From positions 420,086 through 484,085 of the forward strand of contig NZ_CVTY01000006.1 in assembly GCF_001182045.1 (NCBI RefSeq): 64,000 bases of DNA. Direction: 5' to 3'. This stretch comes from Dakarella massiliensis. Lineage in GTDB: Bacteria > Pseudomonadota > Gammaproteobacteria > Burkholderiales > Burkholderiaceae_F. The notes beneath the pieces are model-generated. The model saw only the letters and a program-made list of their open reading frames with translations. It searched no databases and was not told the origin of the DNA. The translations under genes and the position numbers were made by a program. Shown piece by piece: positions 52,438 through 60,785 of this stretch (position 1 is its first letter; each line of letters opens with the position of its first letter).

Positions 52438-53448
52438 ATGGAATATACGCATCTCGGTCAAACCGATATCCGCGTCTCGAAGATGTGTGTCGGCTGCATG
52501 AGTTTCGGAAAAGCTGGCTCAATGCACCAGTGGACGCTTGATGAAGACGCGAGCGCCGCGATCGTGAAGCACGCGCTCGACCTCGGGATCAACTTCTTCG
52601 ATACCGCGAACGGCTACTCCGCGGGGACGAGCGAAGAGTATCTCGGGAAGGCGCTGAAGCGCTACGCGAAGCGTGAGGACGTGGTGATTTCGTCCAAGGT
52701 TTATTTCAACGAGGGACGGCTTTCACGCGAAGCGATCCACCGCGAGATAGATGGGACGCTGAAGCGCCTCGGCACCGATTACCTCGACCTCTACATCATT
52801 CATCGGTTTGACTACGAGCATCCGATCGAGGAAACGATGGAGGCTCTCAACGACCTCGTGAAAGCCGGAAAGGTCCGGGCGCTCGGGGCCTCCGCGATGT
52901 ATGGCTATCAGTTCCACAACATGCAGATCGTCGCGCGCGATCACGGCTGGACGCCGTTCTCCGTGATGCAGAACCATTACAACCTGCTTTACCGCGAGGA
53001 TGAGCGGGAGCTGATCCCGGTCTGCCGGCAGTTCGGGGTGTCGCTCATGCCGTATAGCCCGCTCGCGGCCGGCCACCTCTGCCGCCCGACCTGGGACAGT
53101 GACTCGATCCGGAGCCGCACGGATGTCGCGGCGAAGAATAAGTATGATCGCGCGGAAAAGGACGATATGAAGATCATCGCCCGAGTTCACGAGCTCTCCG
53201 AAAAGTACGGCGTTGCGATGAGCGAAATCGCGCTCGCGTGGCTCTGGGCGAAGGGCGTGGAGACCCCGATTATCGGCGCGACGAAGGCGAGCCACTTTGA
53301 TTCCGCCGTGAAGGCGCTCGGGATCAAGCTGACAGCAGATGACGTCGCGTACCTTGAGGAACCCTACACGCCGCACACAATTGTCGGCGCGATTGATCAG
53401 AATCCGCCTCAGGGCACGACGATCATTCTCGATAAGAATCCGAAGTAA
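52438..53448 (+). CDS. Aldo/keto reductase
   Basis: A 336-residue aldo/keto reductase of the large-loop type (YajO/tas-like). The catalytic tetrad is D55, Y60, K87 and H122, and the C-terminal TPIIGATKASHF segment binds the phosphate of NADPH. It should reduce an aldehyde or ketone in the cytoplasm. The ATG at 52438 is preferred over an in-frame TTG at 52429, with GAGG upstream. It ends at a hairpin terminator. It is the third of four reductases of this superfamily in the window. Confidence 0.93.
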   Translation: MEYTHLGQTDIRVSKMCVGCMSFGKAGSMHQWTLDEDASAAIVKHALDLGINFFDTANGYSAGTSEEYLGKALKRYAKREDVVISSKVYFNEGRLSREAIHREIDGTLKRLGTDYLDLYIIHRFDYEHPIEETMEALNDLVKAGKVRALGASAMYGYQFHNMQIVARDHGWTPFSVMQNHYNLLYREDERELIPVCRQFGVSLMPYSPLAAGHLCRPTWDSDSIRSRTDVAAKNKYDRAEKDDMKIIARVHELSEKYGVAMSEIALAWLWAKGVETPIIGATKASHFDSAVKALGIKLTADDVAYLEEPYTPHTIVGAIDQNPPQGTTIILDKNPK

Positions 53449-53478
53449 TCGGAATCGGATCCATCCCAACAACAAAGA

Positions 53479-53506
53479 ACCCCGGGGCGATCGCCTCGGG
53501 GCTTTT
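53479..53506 (+). terminator. Terminator after the aldo/keto reductase
   Basis: An imperfect CCCCGGGGCG...CGCCTCGGGG stem is followed by CTTTTC, about 30 bp after the stop. It is weak on T content. Confidence 0.6.
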
Positions 53507-53551
53507 CGTGTCTGGGGGAAGGGCGGGAACTCAGTGCCCTAAGTTTCTTGC

Positions 53552-54313
53552 TCAGGATCCTTCGGGAATCCGGATCTGGGGGTAGAGCTCTTCCGCGATC
53601 GGAAGCGCCCAGCTCATATCGGCGATGAGGGGCTCGTCCCACGCGCTGATCACGGATTTATTCACGAGCTGGAGGTAAAGGTCGAGCGGGAAATTGACGA
53701 CCCGGGTGCGCTTTCCGGTTTCGCTTGTGAACACGACGTAGAAGTTTTTGAGGTGACCGTAGTCCCCGAAGACCTCGGGGTTGGAAACGGAAAAGCGGGC
53801 GTTCGCGTACGTAAACTTGTCGTCCGTCTCTTCCTGCATCCGGAGGAGACAGAGAGCGACGGTGATCGCGGCGTAGTGGTCATAGAGATGGACGGAAAGC
53901 ATCCGACCGTGCTCGATGAAGTCCTCGATCGTGAAGCAGACGCGCCGCGTGCGGCCCATGAACATCGCGCGCGACATCCGGCTCCACACGGTGGGTTTCC
54001 CGGCCACGCGGATCGCGGCTTCTTCCCGCGTTTCATCCGGCTTCGGGTGCGCAAGGAAGAGCTCGGTGTCAAAGCCGCGGTACGGGAAATAGACGCGGAG
54101 CTCGGGCCAAACCGAGTTTTCCGCGTGCCCGCAGCGGGGACACATGAAGGTGAACGGATTTTCTTTTTTGAACCCCGACTCAGCGCTTTCGAACAACTTC
54201 ACGAGCGCCGGGAGGTCTTCTTCTTTCCCCGCGTTCATCACGGTCGGGGCCTCGAAGCGGTACGGATCGCCGCACTTCGGACACCGGAGGGTGATTGTCT
54301 GATTCTCTGCCAT
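53552..54313 (-). CDS. CpXC-domain zinc-ribbon protein (copy 1)
   Basis: A 253-residue cytoplasmic protein. Two CPxCG knuckles, CPKCGDPYRF near residue 11 and CPRCGHAENS near 58, form a zinc ribbon typical of the CpXC family. The remaining 190 residues have no recognised domain. Two longer-related paralogues lie at 55735 and 56478 on the same strand, separated by an opposing reductase gene. This copy is the most divergent. Function is unknown for the family; a role in binding nucleic acid or a partner protein is only a guess. Confidence 0.82.
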   Translation of the reverse strand: MAENQTITLRCPKCGDPYRFEAPTVMNAGKEEDLPALVKLFESAESGFKKENPFTFMCPRCGHAENSVWPELRVYFPYRGFDTELFLAHPKPDETREEAAIRVAGKPTVWSRMSRAMFMGRTRRVCFTIEDFIEHGRMLSVHLYDHYAAITVALCLLRMQEETDDKFTYANARFSVSNPEVFGDYGHLKNFYVVFTSETGKRTRVVNFPLDLYLQLVNKSVISAWDEPLIADMSWALPIAEELYPQIRIPEGS

Positions 54314-54643
54314 GATGAAGCTCCTGGGGCTGCGGGGGGAAAACGAGGTGACAATGTCACAGGAAAAATCTTACTTTCAAACCCCGTGAAACTAAAGACT
54401 GCTGAAGACTTAACCGCAACACGAAAAAAACCCTGAAAGGAGAACCTTTAAGGGGCGTAGAGGTACCGTTCATATGGTCTACGACGGATGGTGTTATCAG
54501 CCGATTGGGCTCGGCGCGAGGGCGGCGGATTACTTCCGGCGGGTGCCCCGGCGGCAGGATTTCTGAGCGCGATGAAACCGGTCCGATTTAACACGTAAAA
54601 TGACGGAAGTAAGAGGGCGGAACGCCCGGACAAAGGAAAACCA

Positions 54644-55648
54644 ATGAAAAACCGATTCCTCGGAAAAATTGAAGTGTCGCCGATTGGCATGGGCTGCATG
54701 GCGTTTTCGCACGGCTTCGGAAGGATTCCGGATGAGTCGTACGCGGTGAGCGCGATCCGGGCGGCATTTGATTTCGGATGCACGTTTTTTGACACGGCGG
54801 AAGCGTACGGCGAACAGCTTTACTACCGGGGCCACAACGAGCAGATCCTCGGGAAGGCGCTCGAGGGTGTCCGGGATAAAGTGGTTCTCGCGACGAAGAT
54901 CCACTTCCGGGGAACCGCCTATAAACCCGGTGACCCGATCTACCCGATTCTGAAGGAGCACCTCACGCAGTCGCTCAAGAACCTGAGGACGGATTACGTG
55001 GATCTCTATTACCTGCACCGCGTGAATCTCGAGATGCTGGTGGATGAGGTGGCGCTCGCGTTTGGGAAACTGATTGAGGAAGGGCTGATCCGCGGATGGG
55101 GGCTCTCGCAGGTGTCCGCGGCGCAGCTCGACGCCTTCCACCGGGTGACCCCGGTTTCCGCCGTTCAGAATCTCTACAACATGCTGGAGCGGGACTGCGA
55201 AAAGGACATCTTCCCGTACTGCCTCGAATACAACATCGGCGTCGTGCCGTTCTCCCCGATCGCGAGCGGCTTCCTTTCGGGGAAAATCACCGCGGACACG
55301 TCGTTCGAGAAGGTCGACGACGTCCGGGTCTTCGTTCCGCAGCTCTCAAAAGAAAACATCGTCGCGAATCAGCCGATCCTCGATATCCTGAACCGGTTCG
55401 CGGCGGAAAAGTCCGCTACGCCGGCGCAGATTTCGCTTGCCTGGATGCTCCACAAGTACCCGAACGTTGTTCCGATCCCGGGCTCGAAACGGAAGGAGCG
55501 GATTCTTGAGAACCTCGGGGCGTGGAACGTGACGCTCACGGACGCCGAGTTCGCGGATCTCGAAACGGCGCTCGACTCGGTTGAAGTCCACGGCCATCGC
55601 GGGAATGTGGAGAACGAGTCTTCCACGATGAAGGAGTGGAAGCGGTAA
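54644..55648 (+). CDS. Aldo/keto reductase
   Basis: A 334-residue aldo/keto reductase with a complete tetrad, D50, Y55, K85 and H125, and the NADPH loop PNVVPIPGSKRKERILENLG. It is of the YhdN/AKR11-12-like size. AAAGGAAAA precedes the start. It lies alone between CpXC genes on the other strand, with a shared bidirectional terminator after it. Probable NADPH-dependent carbonyl reduction; the substrate is not known. It differs clearly from the reductases at 8669 and 52438, so it is not a recent duplicate. Confidence 0.93.
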   Translation: MKNRFLGKIEVSPIGMGCMAFSHGFGRIPDESYAVSAIRAAFDFGCTFFDTAEAYGEQLYYRGHNEQILGKALEGVRDKVVLATKIHFRGTAYKPGDPIYPILKEHLTQSLKNLRTDYVDLYYLHRVNLEMLVDEVALAFGKLIEEGLIRGWGLSQVSAAQLDAFHRVTPVSAVQNLYNMLERDCEKDIFPYCLEYNIGVVPFSPIASGFLSGKITADTSFEKVDDVRVFVPQLSKENIVANQPILDILNRFAAEKSATPAQISLAWMLHKYPNVVPIPGSKRKERILENLGAWNVTLTDAEFADLETALDSVEVHGHRGNVENESSTMKEWKR

Positions 55649-55674
55649 CCTCGGGAATCCGATAGGCAAAGAAA

Positions 55675-55708
55675 AGCCCCTGAAGGACAGTCCCTCAGGG
55701 GCTTCATT
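55675..55708. terminator. Bidirectional terminator between reductase and CpXC genes
   Basis: GCCCCTGA (55677-55684) and TCAGGGGC (55695-55702) form a perfect 8-bp stem with TTCATT on one side and TTTTCTTT on the other strand. Confidence 0.78.
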
Positions 55709-55734
55709 ATTCCTTGTCCGTCAGACGGGCTTCA

Positions 55735-56430
55735 TCAATCAGTCGGCAGCCGCTCGAGGAGCTTCGCGGCATAGGACTCGGCCCAGGCGGCGTCCACCAC
55801 CGGCGGCTCATCGACAAGCTTCATATCGTCCACGATCGCGTCGTAGAACTCTTTCGGGAAGGTGTCCTCACCGATCGGCTCGCCGTTCTCATCGAAATAA
55901 ACGATGAAGTTCTTATTCTCGTCATCGATCATGAAGCGGTTTGAGGCGACATCTGTCGTCTCCCCATCCTGCTTCTGGATCGAGAGCGTCATCGACTTGA
56001 TGATTTCCACATAGCGGTCATCAAGCCCCGCCTTCAGGATCATCGCCTTCTCGCGGAGGTCGTCGGGCGTCGTGACCACGCGGAAGTGTTCCCCGAAATC
56101 CGCGTCCGCTTCAGGGAGCTTCGCGCGGAGTTCCGCCATCGTGGTCTCGCGCTCCGCGATCGCGTCTTTCACGGAGTCCTCAAGCGTGAGGCCAGATTTC
56201 GCCGTGACGAGCTGCAGCGTCGTGCGGCGCACGAGATCCTGGTAGAGGAGCGGGAACGTGAGCACCACGTCGGTGCCGCATCCCGGGCACTGGTAACTGA
56301 AGAGGTCACCCGAGATGACGCGTTCCGCGGCCTCGGGCTCCGTCACCGTGTTCACGGAGCGCTGGATCTCAGGCTCCGACTCTTTGCCGCACTTCTGGCA
56401 CTTGAAAGGAATGCGTTCAGCTTCAGACAT
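55735..56430 (-). CDS. CpXC-domain zinc-ribbon protein (copy 2)
   Basis: A 231-residue relative of the other CpXC proteins. Its two knuckles are CQKCG near residue 10 and CPGCG near 48, so the first has Gln in place of Pro but all four cysteines remain. The middle is acidic and helical; VVTTPDDLREKAMILKAGLD matches FVTSLNDLREKALILRAGLD in copy 3, showing a common origin. The gene starts 47 bp after copy 3 ends, so they are probably one operon. Function unknown. Confidence 0.85.
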   Translation of the reverse strand: MSEAERIPFKCQKCGKESEPEIQRSVNTVTEPEAAERVISGDLFSYQCPGCGTDVVLTFPLLYQDLVRRTTLQLVTAKSGLTLEDSVKDAIAERETTMAELRAKLPEADADFGEHFRVVTTPDDLREKAMILKAGLDDRYVEIIKSMTLSIQKQDGETTDVASNRFMIDDENKNFIVYFDENGEPIGEDTFPKEFYDAIVDDMKLVDEPPVVDAAWAESYAAKLLERLPTD

Positions 56431-56477
56431 CGTGGGGTTCTCCGGGGGATGGGGAAATATTGTTATCGGCGGCCGTC

Positions 56478-57182
56478 TTAACCCTGGAACGTGTCCTGAG
56501 ACTCGATCTCAGCAATCACTTCGCGGGCCCAGCCGGTGTCAATGATATCGGTGTCCGCCTCAACGAGTGAGAGTCCGTTCTGGAAGGCGTTGTAGGACTC
56601 CATATCGAAGTCGCAGGAGCCGGCTTCCTTCCCGTCTTTGTCGAAGAAGTAGAGGTACTGCTTCCCGTCCTTATCGAGGAAGAAGCGCACGGACTCGATC
56701 CCGAGGTCCGGCTTCATGTTGGCGGCCTGCGGCATGATGTAGGCCTTCACGAGTTCCACATAGCGGTCGTCAAGCCCGGCGCGCAGAATGAGCGCCTTTT
56801 CCCGAAGGTCGTTCAGGCTCGTCACAAAGCGGAACACGGAACCGTAGAGCTGCTTCTCGAGCGCCGGATCCTGGGCTTTCGCCGCTTCAATGGATTCCTT
56901 GCGGGCCTTGCGGTACTCGGCCATCTCCTTCGCGCGTTCCTCGCGGTCCGGCGTCGCGATGTACTGAATCATCATCCCGTGCTCCACGTCGTGGTAGAGG
57001 AGGGAGTAATTCGCCATCGTCTGATAGCCGCACTTCGGGCACTGGATATAGAAGAGATCACCGTAGGCAAGCGCCTCCGCTTCTTTCGGGTTTTCAGCGG
57101 TGTTCACCGACTGCCAGAGCGTGAGCGGAATTTCTTCCCCGCATTCCGGGCACTTGAAGGTGATGTCTTTCGTAAGCGGCAT
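56478..57182 (-). CDS. CpXC-domain zinc-ribbon protein (copy 3)
   Basis: A 234-residue protein beginning MPLTKDITFKCPECGEEIPL, with the second knuckle CPKCG near residue 50. The helical middle and the segment LREKALILRAGLDDRYVELV are shared with copy 2. The start at 57182 has AAGGAAC close upstream; an extension to 57236 adds a charged stretch without a family match. It is the first gene of the pair with copy 2. No membrane segment. The tandem paralogues suggest a duplicated, possibly diverging function. Confidence 0.86.
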   Translation of the reverse strand: MPLTKDITFKCPECGEEIPLTLWQSVNTAENPKEAEALAYGDLFYIQCPKCGYQTMANYSLLYHDVEHGMMIQYIATPDREERAKEMAEYRKARKESIEAAKAQDPALEKQLYGSVFRFVTSLNDLREKALILRAGLDDRYVELVKAYIMPQAANMKPDLGIESVRFFLDKDGKQYLYFFDKDGKEAGSCDFDMESYNAFQNGLSLVEADTDIIDTGWAREVIAEIESQDTFQG

Positions 57183-57258
57183 TTCAGTTCCTTTGGTTCC
57201 TTTTTGGGATCTATCTATCTGTTTTACAGAGGGCAATTCTTTAATACTAGCTTTTCTT

Positions 57259-58932
57259 CTAGAGATATGCCCAGAGCATCACAAGAACAATCTGACCCGA
57301 AATGATACGGAGAAACATCGCCGAGGGGTAGATGTTCGAGTACGCGATCACGGCAGTGCTCTTTTCGGAGAGCGTCCCCGCGAACGCGAGCACCGCGGTG
57401 TTGGTCGACGTGCCGGCCATCAGGCCGCAGACCGAGTGGAAGTTGAGATGCATGAATTTCCGCCCGATCACGGCGATCGTGAGCATCGGGATGAGCGTGA
57501 TGAGAAGCCCGAACCCCATATACATGAAGCCGGTGCCTTCCGCGAACGCGTGGAAGAACGGGACACCCGCTGAGAGCCCGATCGACGCGAGATAGAACGA
57601 AATCCCCCACTGGCGCAGCATCAGGTTCGCGGAATTCGTCATATAGGTGACGAGGTGGATCCGGGGACCGTAGTAGCTGAGAAGAATCGCGGCGATGAGC
57701 GGCCCGCCCGCGAGCCCGAGCTTCACCGGGGCCGGCATCCCGGGGATCGCGATCGGGAGGTTCCCGAGGATGACACCGAAGAGAATCCCGATAAAGAGCG
57801 CGATCACGTTCGGACGATCCAGCGACTTCGTCTGATTCCCCATGAGGTCCGCGAGGCGCGCGAGCGAATTCTTCGGCCCCACGCAGTAGAGGCTGTCCCC
57901 CATCTGAAGCTGGAGGCTGTTATACGGGAAGAACTGGACGCCGGAGCGCGTGACGCGCGTGATGTTGACGCCGTCCAAATGCGAGAGATGCAGCTGCTCA
58001 ATCCGGATTCCGTTCATCGCGGACCGGGTCACGCGGATCGACTGCGCCATGAGGGGCGAATGCTCCGTCGCGAGGTCGATCGTTTTGTCTTCCTCACCGA
58101 AGAACGAGACCACCGAGAGTTTCGCGTCTTTATTTGACACAATGCGGAGCTTATCCCCGAGATGCACCTGGCAGTTCGCGGTGGGGGAGGTGATGATGGC
58201 GTCATGCAGAATGCGGCTGCAGATAAACGGGCGGTCGATGATGTCGCGGAGTTCTTTGAGTGTCCGGCCGTCGAGCGCCTTATTCGTCACCGTCACGTGG
58301 TAGTAGATCGGAGCCGGAGAGAACTTCATCTGATGCTCGGCCCAGGCCTGGTCCTCCGCCGCGATATCGACGTGGAAGGCTTTTTTAAGGAACAGGATCG
58401 CGAGAATCATCGCAATGATCGCGACCGGATAGGCGCAGGCGTAGCCGACTGTGATATCCGTGTGGTTCCCCATGGCGTGCAGCGCTTCCTGCGTCGCGCC
58501 TAAACCAGGTGTGCTCGTCACCGCGCCGAAGTGAACGCCCATCATCTGCGCGAGACTGATGTCGTTTTTAAAAATAAAGAAGAGCCCGATCGTGATCGCG
58601 AGACTGAGGAGGACGCCGAAAAGCGTGAGCCCGTTGAGACCCCAGCCGCCGTTTCGGAAGGTGGCGAAAAACGACGGCCCCACCTGCAGGCCGATAAAGA
58701 ATACGAAGAGGATGAGGCCGAAATTCTTGAAGAACGCGATGAGGTCCGGGTTCACCTGAAGCCCCAGCCAGCTGAGGATGAGCCCGAGGAACAGCACCCA
58801 GGTCGACCCAAGCGACACACCGAAAATCTTGATCCGGCCGAGCGTGAGCCCGAGCGCGATCACAAACGAATACACCACCATCCCGTGGCTGAAACCCGAT
58901 GGATTGAAAAGCAAGTCACTAAGCCACGTCAT
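57259..58932 (-). CDS. AspT/YidE-type exchanger with two TrkA-C domains
   Basis: A 557-residue inner-membrane transporter of the aspartate-alanine exchanger family. Two membrane halves of about five segments each flank a cytoplasmic region (about residues 200-370) with two RCK-C-like domains, seen in LKELRDIIDRPFICSRILHD and the later DSLYCVGPKNSL. Conserved GAVTSTPGLGATQEAL and AGTSTNTAVLAFAGT loops occur in each half, as expected from internal duplication. It probably exchanges dicarboxylate-type amino acids; the substrate is not proven. GAAGGAG lies upstream of the ATG. Monocistronic. Confidence 0.9.
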   Translation of the reverse strand: MTWLSDLLFNPSGFSHGMVVYSFVIALGLTLGRIKIFGVSLGSTWVLFLGLILSWLGLQVNPDLIAFFKNFGLILFVFFIGLQVGPSFFATFRNGGWGLNGLTLFGVLLSLAITIGLFFIFKNDISLAQMMGVHFGAVTSTPGLGATQEALHAMGNHTDITVGYACAYPVAIIAMILAILFLKKAFHVDIAAEDQAWAEHQMKFSPAPIYYHVTVTNKALDGRTLKELRDIIDRPFICSRILHDAIITSPTANCQVHLGDKLRIVSNKDAKLSVVSFFGEEDKTIDLATEHSPLMAQSIRVTRSAMNGIRIEQLHLSHLDGVNITRVTRSGVQFFPYNSLQLQMGDSLYCVGPKNSLARLADLMGNQTKSLDRPNVIALFIGILFGVILGNLPIAIPGMPAPVKLGLAGGPLIAAILLSYYGPRIHLVTYMTNSANLMLRQWGISFYLASIGLSAGVPFFHAFAEGTGFMYMGFGLLITLIPMLTIAVIGRKFMHLNFHSVCGLMAGTSTNTAVLAFAGTLSEKSTAVIAYSNIYPSAMFLRIISGQIVLVMLWAYL

Positions 58933-59226
58933 AACCGATACTTCACTCCTTCAAAATCTGACGATCTGTTTTTTCCGTAAAACCGTGTATTGTAGGCGCT
59001 CTGAATTTCCGTGAACCGCGGAAAACACCCGGATTCCGCGGGTTTTATCCCAGATCGGCGGCCTATCGGCGCTCCCTTTGATCAGGGGACAGGGAACGCC
59101 CGGTCTTTACATTTCGGGGCGGCGGAAGCGACGTCGATCACCAGGGCGAAATGGCAGACCTCAGTTTGCCGGATCCCGGCCGGTTTGAAAAGCGGCGGGG
59201 GAAGAAAATCGGACTCTGAAACGGAC

Positions 59227-60447
59227 TTACGCGTGATCGAGCGTGAAGAAGTCGTCCTTCAGGAGGCGGGCGTTCTCAAACGACACCGATTCCACCGTGA
59301 TCCCGTGCTTCCAGAGGATGAAGCTGAGCGCCAATTGATCGCGCTTCGAATACTTCTCGATCATCGCCCACCACTCGTCCATCACGCGGATGATTTCGGG
59401 GTTCTTGTGGCGGCGGTAGACGATGTTCGTTTCATTCAGCCCGTAGCTCGCGGGGAAGCCGGCCGCCTTTTCAAGCGCGACTTCGGCATCCACGAGCGCG
59501 GGGTCATCGATCCCCGCGGCCTTTACGGCTGCCGCTTCCTGATAAATACAGGTTCTCGCGAAGTGGCGGGGGATCAGGAGGTTGCGGTGCTCGGTCCGGA
59601 TTTTCTTGAAAAGGAAGTCCGTGAGGATATTGACGTTTCCGTCCGCCCAGATGCTCTGATCGTAGTTTTGCAGCAGCACATGCGGGTGCGTCTTATGCCA
59701 GCGGCGGTTCCGGACAGGGTCGAGCGCTGAAAATTCAAGCGGCCGCACGTCCCACGCCCCGTAGGCCGCGTTTTTGAGAAGGGCGTCGTTATCGGTGTAG
59801 AGAATGTAGTCCCAGGCCGGGTCGAGGTATTCGTGGAACTTCAGGTGCGCCATGCTGTCATACTGCCCGGTGACGCAGGTGTAGACCGCCCCTTCGCACT
59901 TTGTCCGCTTTTCTTTCGCCTCCCGGTAGCGGGCGACATGGTCGTCAATCCGGTCTTCGTACGGGTTCGCGGTGAGGTGCGTCACCCAGTCGGTGTTTGA
60001 CCCCAGAAGGAAGATCACGGGGTTGATATTGCCAGACACTGACCGGATCGCGCCGACATCAATGAAGGGGCACGGGTTCTCGTTCAGTTTCCACCCCGTG
60101 CGGTACCAGTAGTCGAGCGCCTGGGCCCGGGTGAAATCGTGGTGATACGTCTTGATGTACCACATATAGTCCCAGTAGCGGGACGAGCCGATTTTCTCTT
60201 TCTCCATAAACTCGAGCCGCGCGATCGCGTCGGACTGTGCAGCCTCAAGCGCCGCTTTTTCCGTTTCGAGCGTCTCGATCCTCACCCGGAGGGTATCGAC
60301 GACGGCGGCGAGCGACTGTTTTTCAGACGAGAGGGTTTCAAACCCCCGGGTGAGTGCGGTTTCACGGTCATCGAGCGCCATTTTTTCGGTTTCAAGCTTC
60401 GAGAGCTGCTTCACCATGGCTTTCTGGATTTTGAGGAACTTGAACAC
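59227..60447 (-). CDS. Glycosyltransferase, DUF616/TOD1-like, with N-terminal coiled coil
   Basis: A 406-residue protein. Residues 10-85 form a coiled coil rich in Leu, Glu and Lys. The rest resembles the DUF616 (TOD1) glycosyltransferases: VYTCVTGQYDSM, then DYILYTDNDALLKN with the likely metal-binding D-x-D, NRRWHKTHPHVLL, YDQSIWADGNV and the late KRDQLALSF. It should transfer a sugar to a surface glycan or lipid. No other glycan genes lie nearby, so its pathway is unclear. It has no signal peptide. Next upstream is recC on the other strand. Confidence 0.8.
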   Translation of the reverse strand: MFKFLKIQKAMVKQLSKLETEKMALDDRETALTRGFETLSSEKQSLAAVVDTLRVRIETLETEKAALEAAQSDAIARLEFMEKEKIGSSRYWDYMWYIKTYHHDFTRAQALDYWYRTGWKLNENPCPFIDVGAIRSVSGNINPVIFLLGSNTDWVTHLTANPYEDRIDDHVARYREAKEKRTKCEGAVYTCVTGQYDSMAHLKFHEYLDPAWDYILYTDNDALLKNAAYGAWDVRPLEFSALDPVRNRRWHKTHPHVLLQNYDQSIWADGNVNILTDFLFKKIRTEHRNLLIPRHFARTCIYQEAAAVKAAGIDDPALVDAEVALEKAAGFPASYGLNETNIVYRRHKNPEIIRVMDEWWAMIEKYSKRDQLALSFILWKHGITVESVSFENARLLKDDFFTLDHA

Positions 60448-60785
60448 GGCGTCGGTCCTTATTAACTAACTAGCGAAAGAGAAAGCAGGGGGAGGGCGGA
60501 AACCCACGTTCCCTCTGTTTTCCTGCCAGAGTTTAAAACGGTCAAGGAAATGGGGACCTTCGAGAAGATTACGGATAGGGGGCAGGCGGGAAATCGAAAC
60601 ACCGTGTGAGATTCTGAGAAACCCAGCGCTCCCGGATCCCTATGAATCCGCGGGTGTTTCTGATTGACATTACAAAATAAGTAACGTTTTGTTCTGCCTC
60701 GTACCTCTCACTCCTCGTGTAAGATAGACCGGCAAAGGATTGGCGCGGAAAGCGGGGAAAAGCTTTTCGCCGCGAGAGGAGCGAG
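60448..60785. other. 338-bp divergent gap with nothing clear
   Basis: This region lies between the glycosyltransferase (-) and recC (+). AT-rich patches near 60660-60690 may be promoters. No gene or strong hairpin was found. Confidence 0.4.
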
